Part shown: one piece after another, positions 33,896 through 45,900 of the stretch | Layout: each line of letters starts with the position of its first letter | How positions within the stretch are numbered: position 1 is the stretch's first letter | Position numbers and translations under genes: made by a program | The notes under the pieces: generated by a model | The model's database searches: none | Seen by the model: only the letters and a program-made list of their open reading frames with translations | Told to the model about the DNA's origin: nothing | NCBI GenBank assembly: GCA_018398585.1 | Contig: JAGTTD010000032.1 | Coordinates: forward strand, 1 to 64,000 | Direction of reading: 5' to 3' | Length of the DNA stretch: 64,000 bases | Source: Simmondsia chinensis | Taxonomy: Eukaryota; Streptophyta; Magnoliopsida; Caryophyllales; Simmondsiaceae

Positions 33896-34387
33896 GTAGT
33901 ATTTTATAACTACTTAAAAAAAAAAAAAGGACAAACTTGATATCAGTCTTTTTATTATTTAATATATATTTTATTTTTGTCCCCTTTTACCAAATTAATT
34001 TGGATAAAATAAACTAGTAAAAGGTGTCCTATATTTTTGACTTTAATAATTTAGGAAAATAAAAATTTGATAATTATGATAAACTAAAAGGGCAAATCTG
34101 TAGTTTTCTGTAAATTTGAACCCTAATATTTTACCAGTGCCACCCCCTCTTCTCTTCATCATCCCAAACCTGCGTGTAACCATAGGCCCAATAGATTCTG
34201 GTGCCACCCTTCCGTCAACAGCGACCGAAGCGACACTACAGCGGCGACGACGGCTGTGCTTCGAAGCAGCCCTTAGCGACCATCGAGGCAGCTACCTCTC
34301 TCTCTTTGGCTTCCTCTTTGCTTTCTCTCTCTCTGTGGCATTTGAAGTGGCTCTGGGCCACGTTCCTCGGCCGCCACGAACGTGACC
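33896..34387. other. intergenic, no convincing gene
   Basis: Two overlapping frames of 85-89 codons (34116-34458) cover a less AT-rich patch near 34200-34380. They are arginine/serine/leucine-rich with no domain and overlap each other in different phases, so neither is persuasive. Confidence 0.35.
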
Positions 34388-34589
34388 TGGAATATGATCA
34401 CAATAATATAGATAATTTATTTATATTAATGTTACCAATGAATCTACCAAATTATTAAAAAAAAAAAATTGAATTATAACGGAAAATATCTAGCGAAATA
34501 ATTTCGTTAGTATTTTATGACAAAGAACAAAATATTATGATTGATAACATATGCCTACTATAATAATTATGTTCTAGGTAAAAAATCTA
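34388..34589. repeat. 200-bp dispersed duplicate, copy B (interrupted)
   Basis: Matches 28612-28812 in the same orientation but stops after aaaaatcta at 34589, where gggtaaatt begins. Copy A continues there with different sequence, so copy B has been interrupted by an insertion at this base. Confidence 0.9.
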
Positions 34590-34630
34590 GGGTAAATTAT
34601 AGAAAATTTTTGGGAAATCACCAGATTTAG

Positions 34631-34631
<1 letters not shown>

Positions 34632-34661
<30 letters not shown>
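34632..34661. repeat. homopolymer run of 30 C
   Basis: An uninterrupted tract of 30 cytosines inside otherwise AT-rich DNA, about 40 bp from the inferred MULE left end. The length should be treated with caution because long homopolymers are error-prone in sequencing. Confidence 0.85.
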
Positions 34662-34662
34662 A

Positions 34663-35156
34663 CCCCTAATTTAACTCTAAATAGACCCCCATAGCCTTAA
34701 ATAAACCTTTTTGGACAACCCCTACCCTCCCCACCCGTCCTCTTTCTCTCCCATTCTCTCTCCTCATTTAATGCCCAGCCGTTTACTTTACCCCCTCCCC
34801 ATCCATTTTCTCTCTCCTCATTTAATGCAAAAGTACATCTTTTTATTTAATGTCATTTAACTTGTTCCTTACTCTCTCCTTCCATTCTCACTTCCTGCCC
34901 ATTTACTCACCTCTTATTCACTCTTCTTTGTTATTTTTCTCTCAATCTAAATTCCCCAAGCTCATTTTTTTCATCTTCCGTTTGTCGTTCTGCTATATTG
35001 GGCCCTTGGAAGAAGAAGAAGAAGCCCTGGCAAGATTGTGTTTGAAGCTTCGTGGCATTGCTGTTGGTTCAAGGTTGGGTCGTGACACACATTTCACGGT
35101 TTTCAGATCAGATATTGAAGGCAAAATGATCATTTGTTGCCATTGTCGTTAATGTA
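34663..35156 (+). other. pyrimidine-rich leader region of the MULE
   Basis: Long C/T-rich stretches (repeated ctctctcctcatttaatgc at about 34757 and 34811), then a less biased segment at 34970-35150 with gaagaagaagaagaag. There is no convincing ORF; the 100-codon frame at 34850-35152 is low complexity. This could be the promoter and 5' untranslated exon of the transposase. Confidence 0.35.
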
Positions 35157-35159
35157 TCC

Positions 35160-37130
35160 TAATTTAGTGGGTTATGAGCGACCATACATTGTGTATGTTT
35201 GGTTTTAATGGTGAATAACCAACTTATATTTGTGTATGTTGAGTAATAAAGGTGTATGATCAACATACACTGCGTATGATTGGTTTAAATGCTGTAAAAT
35301 CAACTTGTGTAGACGTTTTTTAAGTAATTAGTGGGTTATGAGCAACCATACACTGTGTTTGTTTGGTTTTAATGGTGAATATCCAACTTGTGTTTGTGTA
35401 TGTTGAGTAATAAAGGCGTATGATCAACATACACTGCGTATGATTGGTTTTAATGCTGTACAATCAACTTGTGTAGACGTTTTTTAAGCAATTAGTGGGT
35501 TATGAGCAACCATACACTGTGTATGTTTGGTTTTAATGGTGAATATTCAACTTGTGTTTGTGTATGTTAAGTAATAAAGGTGTATGATCAACATACACTG
35601 TCTATGATTGGTTTTAATACTGTAAAATCAACTTGTGTAGACGTTTTTTAAGCAATTAGTGGGTTAAGAGCAACCATACACTGTGCACGTTTGGTTTTAA
35701 TGGTGAATAACCAACGTGTGTTTGTGTATGTTTAGTAATAAATGTGTATGATCAACATACACTGTCTATGATTGATTTTAATGGTGTAAAATCAGCTTGT
35801 GTAGACTTTTTTTAAGCAATTAGTGGGTTATGAGCAACCATACACTGTGTATGTTTGGTTTTAATGGTGAATAACCAACTTGTGTTTGTGTATGTTGAGT
35901 AATAAAGGTGTATGATCAACACACTTTGTGTATGATTGGTTTTAATGCTGTAAAATCAACTTGTGTAGACGTTTTTTAAGCAATTAGTGGGTTAGGAGCA
36001 ACCATACACTGTGTATATTTAGTTTTAATGGTGAATATCGAACTTGTGTTTGTGTATGTTGAGTATTAGAGGTGTATGATCAATATACACTGTGTATGAT
36101 TGGTTTTAATGGTGTAAAATCAACTTTTGTATACGTTTTTAAGCAATTAGTGGGTTATAAGCAACCATACATTGTGTATGGTTGGTTTTAATGGTGAATA
36201 TCCAACTTGTGTTTGTGTATATTGAGTATTAGAGGTGTATGATCAATATACACTGTGTATGATTGGTTTTATGGTGTAAAATCAACTTTTGTATACATTT
36301 TTTAAGCAATTAGTGGGTTATAAGAAACCATACACTGTGTATATTTGGTTTTAATGGTGAATATCCAACTTGTGTTTGTGTATGTTGAGTATTCGAGGTG
36401 TATGATCAACATACACTGTGTATGATTGGTTTTAATGGTGTAAAATCAACTTGTGTATACGTTTTTTAGGCAATTAGTGGGTTATGAGCAACCATACATT
36501 GTGTATGTTTGGTTTTAATGTTGAATATCCAACTTGTTTTTGTGTATGTTGAGTAATAAAGGTGTATGATCAACATACACTGTGTATGATTGGTTTTAAT
36601 GGTGTAAAATCAACTTGTGTATATATTTTTTAAGTAATTAGTGGGTTATGAGCAACCATATGCTGTGTATGTTTGGTTTTAATGGTGAATATCCAACTTG
36701 TGTTTGTTTATGTTGAGTAATAAAGGTGTATGATCAACATACATGTGTATGATTGGTTTTAATGCTGTAAAATCAACTTGTGTAGACGTTTTTTAAGCTA
36801 TTAGTGGGTTAGGAGCAACCATACATTGTGTATGTTTGGTTTTAATGGTGAATAACCAACGTGTGTTTGTGTATGTTGAGTAATAAAGGTGTATGATCAA
36901 CATACACTGTCTATGATTGGTTTTAATGGTGTAAAATCAACTTGTGTAGACTTTTTTTATGCAATTAGTGGGTTATGAGCAACCATACACTGTGTATGTT
37001 TGGTTTTAATGGTGAATAACTAACGTGTGTTTGTGTATGTTGAGTAATTAATTGTGTATGATCTACATACACTGTGTATGACATGTTTTAATGGTAGAAC
37101 ATCAACGTTTGCAGATTTTTTCAAGTAATT
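35160..37130. repeat. 164-bp tandem array, about 12 copies
   Basis: gtgggttatgag occurs at 35167, 35331, 35495 and 35659, spacing exactly 164 bp, and continues to 36967 and beyond. Each unit is a dimer of about 82 bp. Both halves contain catacactgtgtatg, an inverted repeat with a 1-nt centre, followed by a ttggttttaatggtg word and (a/c)caacttgtgt. The last units erode into the start of the transposase gene. Confidence 0.93.
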
Positions 37131-37257
37131 ACTAGTATAGTGGTGTATGACTTATCATACCCCGTGTATTAATGATTTAAATTCTGTTATTTCATTTTAT
37201 CTTGGTGTGTCTCATGTAATTAGTGGTGTAATATCATGTTACTTTCTATTCACAGAA

Positions 37258-39879
37258 ATGGCAAATGTTGCTATGGTTCAGTACGGTGCACACTTTAACG
37301 AGAGGGCAGAGTATGTTGGTGGGAAGTTGGATTTTGTTATTTTGGATGATAAGACTGACTTTGCTAGCTTGCAAAGGTCTTTGGTGGAGTTGATGGGTGT
37401 TCGGGTGGATGCAAGTTCGAAGTTGCAATTGCAACTTCGTATCGGCAAATGGAACATCCCATTGTATGATGTCAATAGTGATAGATCAGTAATGGTTTTG
37501 AAGGCACTGGCAAAAAAAGATATGGCTAAGTATACCTTGTACGTCACTGTTGAGTCCACGGTTGATAGTTCTCCTTACTTTGGAGATCAACGGAGTCTTA
37601 ATCAAACACTACCAGATGGTGACGAGAACAATGGTGGTTTGGACCTTGCGGTGCCTGATAGTTTTGTGGATGTATTAACGTGGGGATGGAAGAAATAGCC
37701 CGTGGAGATGCATCTGAACTGGAGTTTGACATACCTACGGCGGCAGCGACAACGGCCAGTGAAGATTGGGAAAATTCTAATCAAAGTCCGTGCAATCATT
37801 TGGATAATATAAATTTATCCCATGTGCAACCGACGTATCACCTCCACATGGGCACATTTCTGACCAGCAGAATGTTTGCCCTAAAGTGGGTACATCACCT
37901 CCTACTGTTGAACCTGCAGTGGAACCGAATGTCCAACCCGACATCCAAGCCACTGTTGACGATGATGTTTCTTCCGGTGATGAGAGGAGCCGGATTGACG
38001 GGGTCTATGGGCAGGGTAGTATGGTTGATGTAATCGAGGTGCATCAAGTCTTTAAATAGAAGAAGGATTTGTTGACTAACTTGGGAGTAATTGCCATGAG
38101 GGAAAAATTTGAATTCAAGAGCTTCAAGTCTAACAAATCCTTAACGGTTATTCGTTGTGTGCAAGAGGGTTGCACATGGAGGGTTCGGGCTACGTGTCCA
38201 GTAGAAGGTGGGTATTGGATGGTTACAAAAGTTGAAAATAATCATACCCACCCTACCGATCTCACCACTGTTAGACACAGGTCGGCAACCAGTTGGGTGG
38301 TCGGGGAGTGCGTCCGCAAGAAACTTGTCAGCCCCGGACGAGTGTTCAAGCCACGGGATGTCATAGATGACATCCGCAGTGGCAACGGTGTCGATATCGG
38401 CTACAGTGTTGCATGGAGGGCGAGAGAGTTTGCATACGACAATGTTAGATTGGGTACTGCCGAAGAGTCATATGCATTCTTGCCTGCTTATCTGCAAGTC
38501 CTCCAACAGACTAACCCTGGTACCACGTTTTATTTACAGACAGATGATGAGAGTAGGTTTCAGTACCTCTTTATTACGTTTGAGGCTTCACTGAAAGGGT
38601 ACCGGTTTTGCCGGCCTGTAGTGAGCATTGACGCAACACATCTGAAGGGAAAATACCGGGGTGTTCTGTTCATGGCCATTTGCCATGATGCCAACCAGCA
38701 AATTTTCTCGATTGCCGTTGGTATTGGCTATTCAGAGAACGAAGCATCGTGGCATTGGTTCCTCGGTAGATTGAAGGAAGTCATTGGGGAGCCTATTGGC
38801 CATGTCATTGTATCTAATAGACACCGAAGCATCCAACGAGCGGTGGAAGAAGTTTTCCCCAACACATTTCATGGGCTGTGCATGTACCACTTGCTGAACA
38901 ACTTGAAGGCCAAATTCAAGAGCAAATCGAAGCAGTTGGATCAGTACTACTACAAAGCAGCTAAAGCATACAACATTCAAGAGTTTCATAGTTTGTTTTT
39001 CAGTTTATGTTGTGCGTACCCAAGGCTAAAGATTACTTGGAAGATGTGGGATTGGACAAGTGGACTCTTTCCCACTCCCCTTGTCGTCAGTACAACATAA
39101 TGACGACAAACATTTCGGAATCCATGAATGGTGTATTGGTCAAGGTGCGTGACTATCCAATTACTGCCCTCGTTGACGAGTTTAGGCTACTGTTGTAGAA
39201 GTGGTTTCATGACAAAAGAGCCAAGGCTGAAGCTTGCCCTAATACAATGTCCCCCGACATCGAAAAGAAATTACAAGACAGATTGAAATTATCAAGAACG
39301 ATGATAGTAAGCTCCGTATAATTTATGATATGTTTTGTTGGTTTTTTGTTTAATTTATTTTTTAATTTATTATTATTTTTGCACCGTGCAGATTGTGCGA
39401 GTTGATGATCAAACTTTCGACGTCGTCAATGGGGAGAAAAATTTCTGCCTAGATATGTCGCAGAGGACATGTACCTGCCGCAGGTTTCAGCTTGAGCAGC
39501 TTCCTTGTGAGCACGCGTTAGCCATCGTACGGCATAGTCCTTAAGGTCTGCATGACTTATGCTCGCCGTACTACAGTAGAGAAAAATGGTACGAGTCGTA
39601 CAGAGGTGTCGTCTACCCGATGCCGCACATGAGTGACTAGCGTATCCCGCATGATGTAGCTGACATGAATCTTCTTCCACTGACGTACGAACATCTTCTG
39701 AGAGGAGGTGGAAGAGGAGGATGTCGTCTGTCGGTGAGGAGTGTGTTCATCAAAGGTGCAGTCGGTGTAAGGAACATGGGCATAACCGATCCATGTGCAA
39801 GAATCCAATTGCTCAGCATCCTAGTGCCGATGGCACTTCATCAAACTCCCGCGGTCCTTCTTCTCAAGTCCCTTCTTGA
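37258..39879 (+). pseudogene. Mutator-like (MuDR-type) transposase, broken
   Basis: Starts at ATG 37258, just after a splice-acceptor-like ttctattcacag. In order: an N-terminal MULE domain (37258-37690; YVGGKLDFVI, about 90 residues). An MuDR-type zinc DNA-binding domain (38154-38260; CVQEGCTWRV...NHTHP). A DDE-like transposase domain (38600-38920; SIDATHLKGKYRG, then VSNRHRSI, then CMYH). A conserved YNIMTTNISESMN segment near 39090. An 85-bp intron (39307-39391, gtaagc...gtgcag). A SWIM zinc finger (39470-39530; CTCRRF...CEHALA). A CCHC zinc knuckle (39757-39798). Stop at 39877-39879. Damage: frame changes near 37690, in 37780-38030, near 39006 and near 39700; in-frame stops at 38057, 39196, 39542 and 39638; and Asn (38816-38818) where the family has its second catalytic Asp. 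It would cut and move the element's ends if intact. Confidence 0.88.
39307..39391 (+). other. 85-bp intron of the transposase gene
   Basis: GTAAGC donor and a pyrimidine/T-rich tract ending in GTGCAG. The flanks join the pre-SWIM segment to IVRVDDQTFDVVNG. The position just before the SWIM segment and the loss of coding sense inside support an intron. Confidence 0.65.
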
Positions 39880-39939
39880 CTGGTGTGACGTGTTGATGTA
39901 TTTTCATTTTATATTTACTTACATTATTTATTTTATTTC

Positions 39940-42900
39940 TTACAATGTAATTGGTGTTGCATGACTTATCATACGCAATGTATGATGAGTTGTTTGGGTG
40001 TAAAATCAAGTTTTGCAAAGATATTTATGGTTTTGCTGGTATAATGGGGTTCAATCAGCTTTTATGAGCGTGTTTCATGTAATTATTGGTGTATGATGAG
40101 ATATATTGGTGTAAAATGAAGTTACATTGGTGTGTGTGAAATAAATAGTTGTGTACGATGAGTCATACATTGCGTATGTTAAGTTATAAATGTGTAAAAT
40201 GGACTTACATAGGTGTGTTTCAAGTAATTAGTGTTGTATGACTTATCATACACAATGTATGATGAGTTGTTTGGGTGTAAAATAAAGCTTTGCATACATA
40301 TTTATGGTTTTGCTGGTATAATGGGGTTCAATTAGCTTTTATTAGTGTTTTTCATGCAATTATTGGTATATGATGGGACATATTGGTGTAAAATAAAGTT
40401 ATACTGGTGTGTGTGATATAAATAGTTGGGTATGATGAGTCATACATTGTGTATGTTAAGTTACAAATGTGTAAAATGGACTTACATAGGCGTGTTTCAA
40501 GTAATTAGTGATGTATGACTTATCATACACAATGTATGATGAGTTGTTTGGGGCTCAAATCAAGCTTTGCATACATATTTATGGTTTTGCTGGTATAATG
40601 GGGTTCAATCAGCTTTTATGAGTGTTTTTCATGTAATTAATGGTGTATGATGGGATATATTGGTGTAAAATGAAGTTATATTGGTGTGTGTGAAATAAAT
40701 AGTTGTGTATGATGAGTCATACATTGTATATGTTAAGTTATAAATGTGTAAAATGGACTTACATAAGTGTGTTTCGAGTAATTAGTGCTGTATGACTTAT
40801 CAGACACAATGTATGATGAGTTGTTTGGGTGTAAAATCAAGCTTTGCAAAGATATTTAGGGTTTTGCTGGTATAATGGGGTTCAATCAACTTTTATGAGT
40901 GTTTTTCATGTAATTATTGGTGTATGATGGGATATATTGGTGCAAAATGAACTTATATTGGTGTGTGTGAAATAAATAGTTGTGTATGATGAGTCATACA
41001 TTGTGTATGTTAAGTTATAAATGTGTAAAATGGACTTACATAGGTGTGTTTCACGTAATTAGTGCTGTATGACTTATCATACATAATGTATGACAAGTTG
41101 TTTGGGTGTAAAATCAAGCTTTGCATACATATTTATAGTTTTACAGGTATAATAGGGTTCAATCAGCTTTTATGAGTGTTTTTCATGTAATTATTGGTGT
41201 ATGATGGGAAATATTGGTGTAAAATGAAGTTATATTGGTGTGTGTGAAATAAATAGTTGTGTATGATGAGTCATGCATGGTGTATGTTAAGTTATAAACG
41301 TGTAAAATGGACTTACATAGGTGTGTTTCAAGTAATTAGTGTTGTATGACCTGTCATACATAATGTATGATGAGTTGTTTGGGTGTAAAATCAAGCTTTG
41401 CATACATATTTATGGTTTTGCTGGTATAATGGGGTTCAATCAGCTTTTATGAGTGTTTTTCAAGTAATTATTGGTGTATGATGGGATACATTGGTGTAAA
41501 ATGAAGTTATATTGGTGTGTGTGAAATAAATAGTTGTGTATGACGAGTCATACATTGTTTATGTTAAGCTATAAATGTGTAAAATGGACTTACATCGGTA
41601 TGTTTCAAGCAATTAGTTTTGTATGACTTATCATACACAATGTATGATGAGTTGTTTGGGTGTAAAATCAAGCTTTGCATACATATTTATGGTTCTGCTG
41701 GTATAATGTGGGTTCAATCAGCTTTTATGAGTGTTTTTCAAGTAATTATTGGTGTATGATGGGATATATTGGGGTAAAATGATCTTATATTGGTGTGTGT
41801 GTGATAAATAGTTGTGTATGATGAGTCATGCATTGTGTATGTTAAGTTATAAATGTGTAAAATGAACTTACATAGGCGTGTTTCTAGTAATTAGTGTTGT
41901 ATGACTTATCATACACAATGTATGATGAGTTGGTTAGGTGTAAAATCAAGCTTTGCATACATATTTATGGGTTTGCTGGTACAATGGGGCTCAATCAGCT
42001 TTTATGAGTGTTTTTCATGTAATTATTGGTGTATGATGGGATATATTGGTGTTAAATGAAGTTATATTGGTGTGTGTGAAATAAACAGCTATGTATGATG
42101 AGTCATACATTGTGTATGTTAAGTTATAAATGTGTAAAATTGACTTGCATAGGTGTGTTTCAAGTAATTAGTGTTGTATGACTTATCGTACACAATGTAT
42201 GATGAGTTGTTTGGGTGTAAAATCAAGCTTTGCATACATATTTATGGTTTTGCTGGGATAATGGGGTTCAATCAGCTTTTGTGAGTGCTTTTCTTATAAT
42301 TATAGGTGTATGATGGGATATATTGATGTAAAATAAAATTATATTGGTGTAAAATGAAGTTATATTGGTTTGTGCGAAATAAATAGTTGTGTATGATGAG
42401 TCATACATTGTGTATGTTAAGTTATAAATGTGTAAAATGGACTTACATAGGTGTGTTTCAAGTAATTAGTGCTGTATGACTTATCATACAATTCGTATGA
42501 TGAGTTGTTTGGGTTTAAAATCAAGCTTTGCATACATATTTATGGTTTTGCGGGTATAATGGGGTTCAATAAGCTTTTGTGAGTGTTTTTCTTGTAATTA
42601 TAGGTGTATGATGGGATATATTGGTGTAAAATAAAATTATATTGGTGTAAAATGAAGTTATATTGGTGTGTGTGAAATAAATAGTTGCGTATGATGAGTC
42701 ATACATTGTGTATGTTAAGTTATAAATGTGTAAAATAGACTTAAATAGGTGTGTTTCAAGTAATTAGTGCTGTATGACTTATCATACGCAACGTATGATG
42801 AGTTGTTTGGGTGTAAAATCAAGCTTTGCATACATATTTATGGTTTTGCTGGTATATTGGGGTTCAATCAGCTTTTATGAGTGTTTTTCATGCAATTATT

Positions 42901-45900
42901 GGTGTATGATGGGATATATTGGTATAAAATGAAGTTGTATTGGTGTGTGTGAAATAAATAGTTGTGTATGATGAGTCACACATTGTGTATGTTAAGTTAT
43001 AAATGTGTAAAATGAACTTAAATAGGTGTGTTTCATGTAATTAGTGTTGTATGACTTGTCATGCACAATGTATGATGAGTTGTTTAGGTGTAAAATCATG
43101 CTTTGCATACATATTTATGGTTTTGTGGGTATAATGGGGTTCAATCAGCTTTTATGAGTGTTTTTCAAGTAATTATTGGTGTATGATGGGATATATTGGT
43201 GTAAAATGAAGTTATATTGGTGTGTGTGAAATAAATAGTTGTGCATGATGAGTCATCCATTGTGTATGTTTAGTTATAAATGTGCAAAATAGACTTACAT
43301 AGGTGTGTTTCAAGTAATTAGTGCTGTATGACTTATCATACACAATGTATGATGAGTTGTTTGGGTGTAAAATAAAGCTTTGCATACATATTTATGGTTT
43401 TGCTGGTATAATGGGGTTCAATTAGCTTTTATAAGTGTTTTTCATGCAATTATTGGTATATGATGGGATATATTGGTGTAAAATAAAGTTATACTGGTGT
43501 GTGTGATATAAATAGTTGGGTATGGTGGGTCACACATTGTGTTTGTTAAGTTATAAATGTGTAAAATGGACTTAGATAGGTGTGGTTCAAGTAATTAGTG
43601 ATGTATGACTTATCATACACAATGTATGATTAGTTGTTTGGGGGTAAAATCAAACTTTGCATACATATTTATGGTTTTGCTGGTATAATGGGGTTCAATC
43701 AGCTTTTATGAGTGTTTTTCATGTAATTAATGGTGTATGATGGGATATATTGGTGTAAAATGAAGTTATATTGGTGTGTGTGAAATAAATAGTTGTGTAT
43801 GATGAGTCATACATTGTGTATGTTAAGTTATAAATGTGTAAAATGGACTTACATAAGTGTGTTTCGAGTAATTAGTGCTGCATGACTTATCATACACAAT
43901 GTATGATGAGTTGTTTGGGTGTAAAATCAAGCCTTGCAAAGATATTTAGGGTTTTCCTGGTATAATGGGGTTCAATCAACTTTTATGGGTGTTTTTCATG
44001 CAATTATTGGTGTATGATGGGATGTATTGGTGCAAAATGAACTTATATTGGTGTGTGTGAAACAAATAGTTGTGTATGATGAGTCATACATTGTGTATGT
44101 TAAGTTATAAATGTGTAAAATGGACTTGCATAGGTGTGTTTCAAGTAATTAGTGTTGTATGACTTATCATACACAATGTATGACGAGTTGTGGGTGTAAA
44201 ATCAAGCTTTGCATACATATTTATAGTTTTGCTGGTATAATGGGGTTCAATCAGCTTTTATGAGTGTTTTTCATGTAATTATTGGCGTATGATGGGAAAT
44301 ATTGGTGTAAAATGAAGTTATATTGGTGTGTGTGAAATAAATAGTTGTGTATGATGAGTCATGCATGGTGTATGTTAAGTTATAAATGTGTAAAATGGAC
44401 TTACATAGGTGTGTTTCAAGTAATTAGTGTTGTATGACCTCTCATACACAATGTATGATGAGTTGTTTGGGTGTAAAATCAAGCTTTGCATACATATTTA
44501 TGGTTTTGCTGGTATAATGGGGTTCAATCAGCTTTTATGAGTGTTTTTCAAGTAATTATTGGTGTATGATGGGATATATTGGTGTAAAATGAACTTATAT
44601 TGGTGTGTGTGTGATGAATAGTTGTGTATGATGAGTCATACGTTGTGTATTTTAAGTTATAAATCTGTAAAATGGACATATATAGGTGTGTTTCAAGTAA
44701 TTAGTGCTGTATGACTTATCATACACAATGTATGATGAGTTGTTTGGGTGTAAAATCAATCTTTCCATTCAAATTTATGGTTCTGCTGGTATAATGTGGG
44801 TTCAACCAGCTTTTATGAGTGTTTTTCATGTAATTATTGGTGTATGATGGGATATATTGGTGTAAAATGAAGTTATATTTTGGTGTGTGTGAAATAAATA
44901 GTTCTGTATGATGAGTCATACATTGTCTATGTCAAGTTATAAATGGGTAAAATAGACTTATACAGGTGTGTTTCAAGCAATTAGTGTTGTATGACTTATC
45001 ATACACAATGTATGACGAGTTGTTTGGGTGTAAAATCAAGCTTTGCATACATATTTATAGTTTTGCTGGTATAATGGGGTTCAATCAGCTTTTATGAGTG
45101 TTTTTCATGTAATTATTGGTGTATGATGGGAAATATTGGTGTAAAATGAAGTTATATTAGTGTGTGTGAAATAAATAGTTGTGTATGATGAGTCATACAT
45201 GGTGTATGTTAAGTTATAAATGTGTAAAATGGACTTACATAGGTGTGTTTCAAGTAATTAGTGTTGTATGACCTATCATACACAATGTATGATGAGTTGT
45301 TTGGGTGTAAAATCAAGCTTTGCATACATATATATGGTTTTGCTGGTATAATGGGGTTCAATCAGCTTTTATGAGTGTTTTTCAAGTAATTATTGGCGTA
45401 TGATGGGATATATTGGTGTAAAATAAAGTTATATTGGTGTGTGTGAAATAAATAGTTGTGTATAATGAGTCATACATTGCTTATGTTAAGCTATAAATTT
45501 GTAAAATGGACTTACATCGGTATGTTTCAAGTAATTAGTGTTGTATGACTTATCATACACAATGTATGATGAGTTGTTTGGGTGTGAAATCCAGCTTTGC
45601 AGACACATTTATGGTTCTGCTGGTATAATGTGGGTTCAATCAGCTTTTATGAGTGTTTTTCAAGTAATTATTGGTGTATGATGGGATATATTGGTGTAAA
45701 ATGAACTTATATTGGTGTGTGTGTGATAAATAGTTGTGTATGATGAGTCATACGTTGTGTATTTTAAGTTGTAAATGTGTAAAATGGACTTGCATAGGTG
45801 TGTTTCAAGTAATTAGTGCTGTATATCATACACAATGTATGATGAGTTGTTTGGGTGTAAAATCAAGCTTTGCATACATATTTATGGTTTTGCTGGTATA

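Noticed and set aside
34116..34458. Two overlapping 85-89 codon ORFs
   Set aside because: Different phases of one less AT-rich patch, low-complexity composition, no domain; one runs into the dispersed duplicate.
39426..39819. Several minus-strand ORFs of 60-84 codons
   Set aside because: Antisense shadows of the SWIM and zinc-knuckle part of the transposase.
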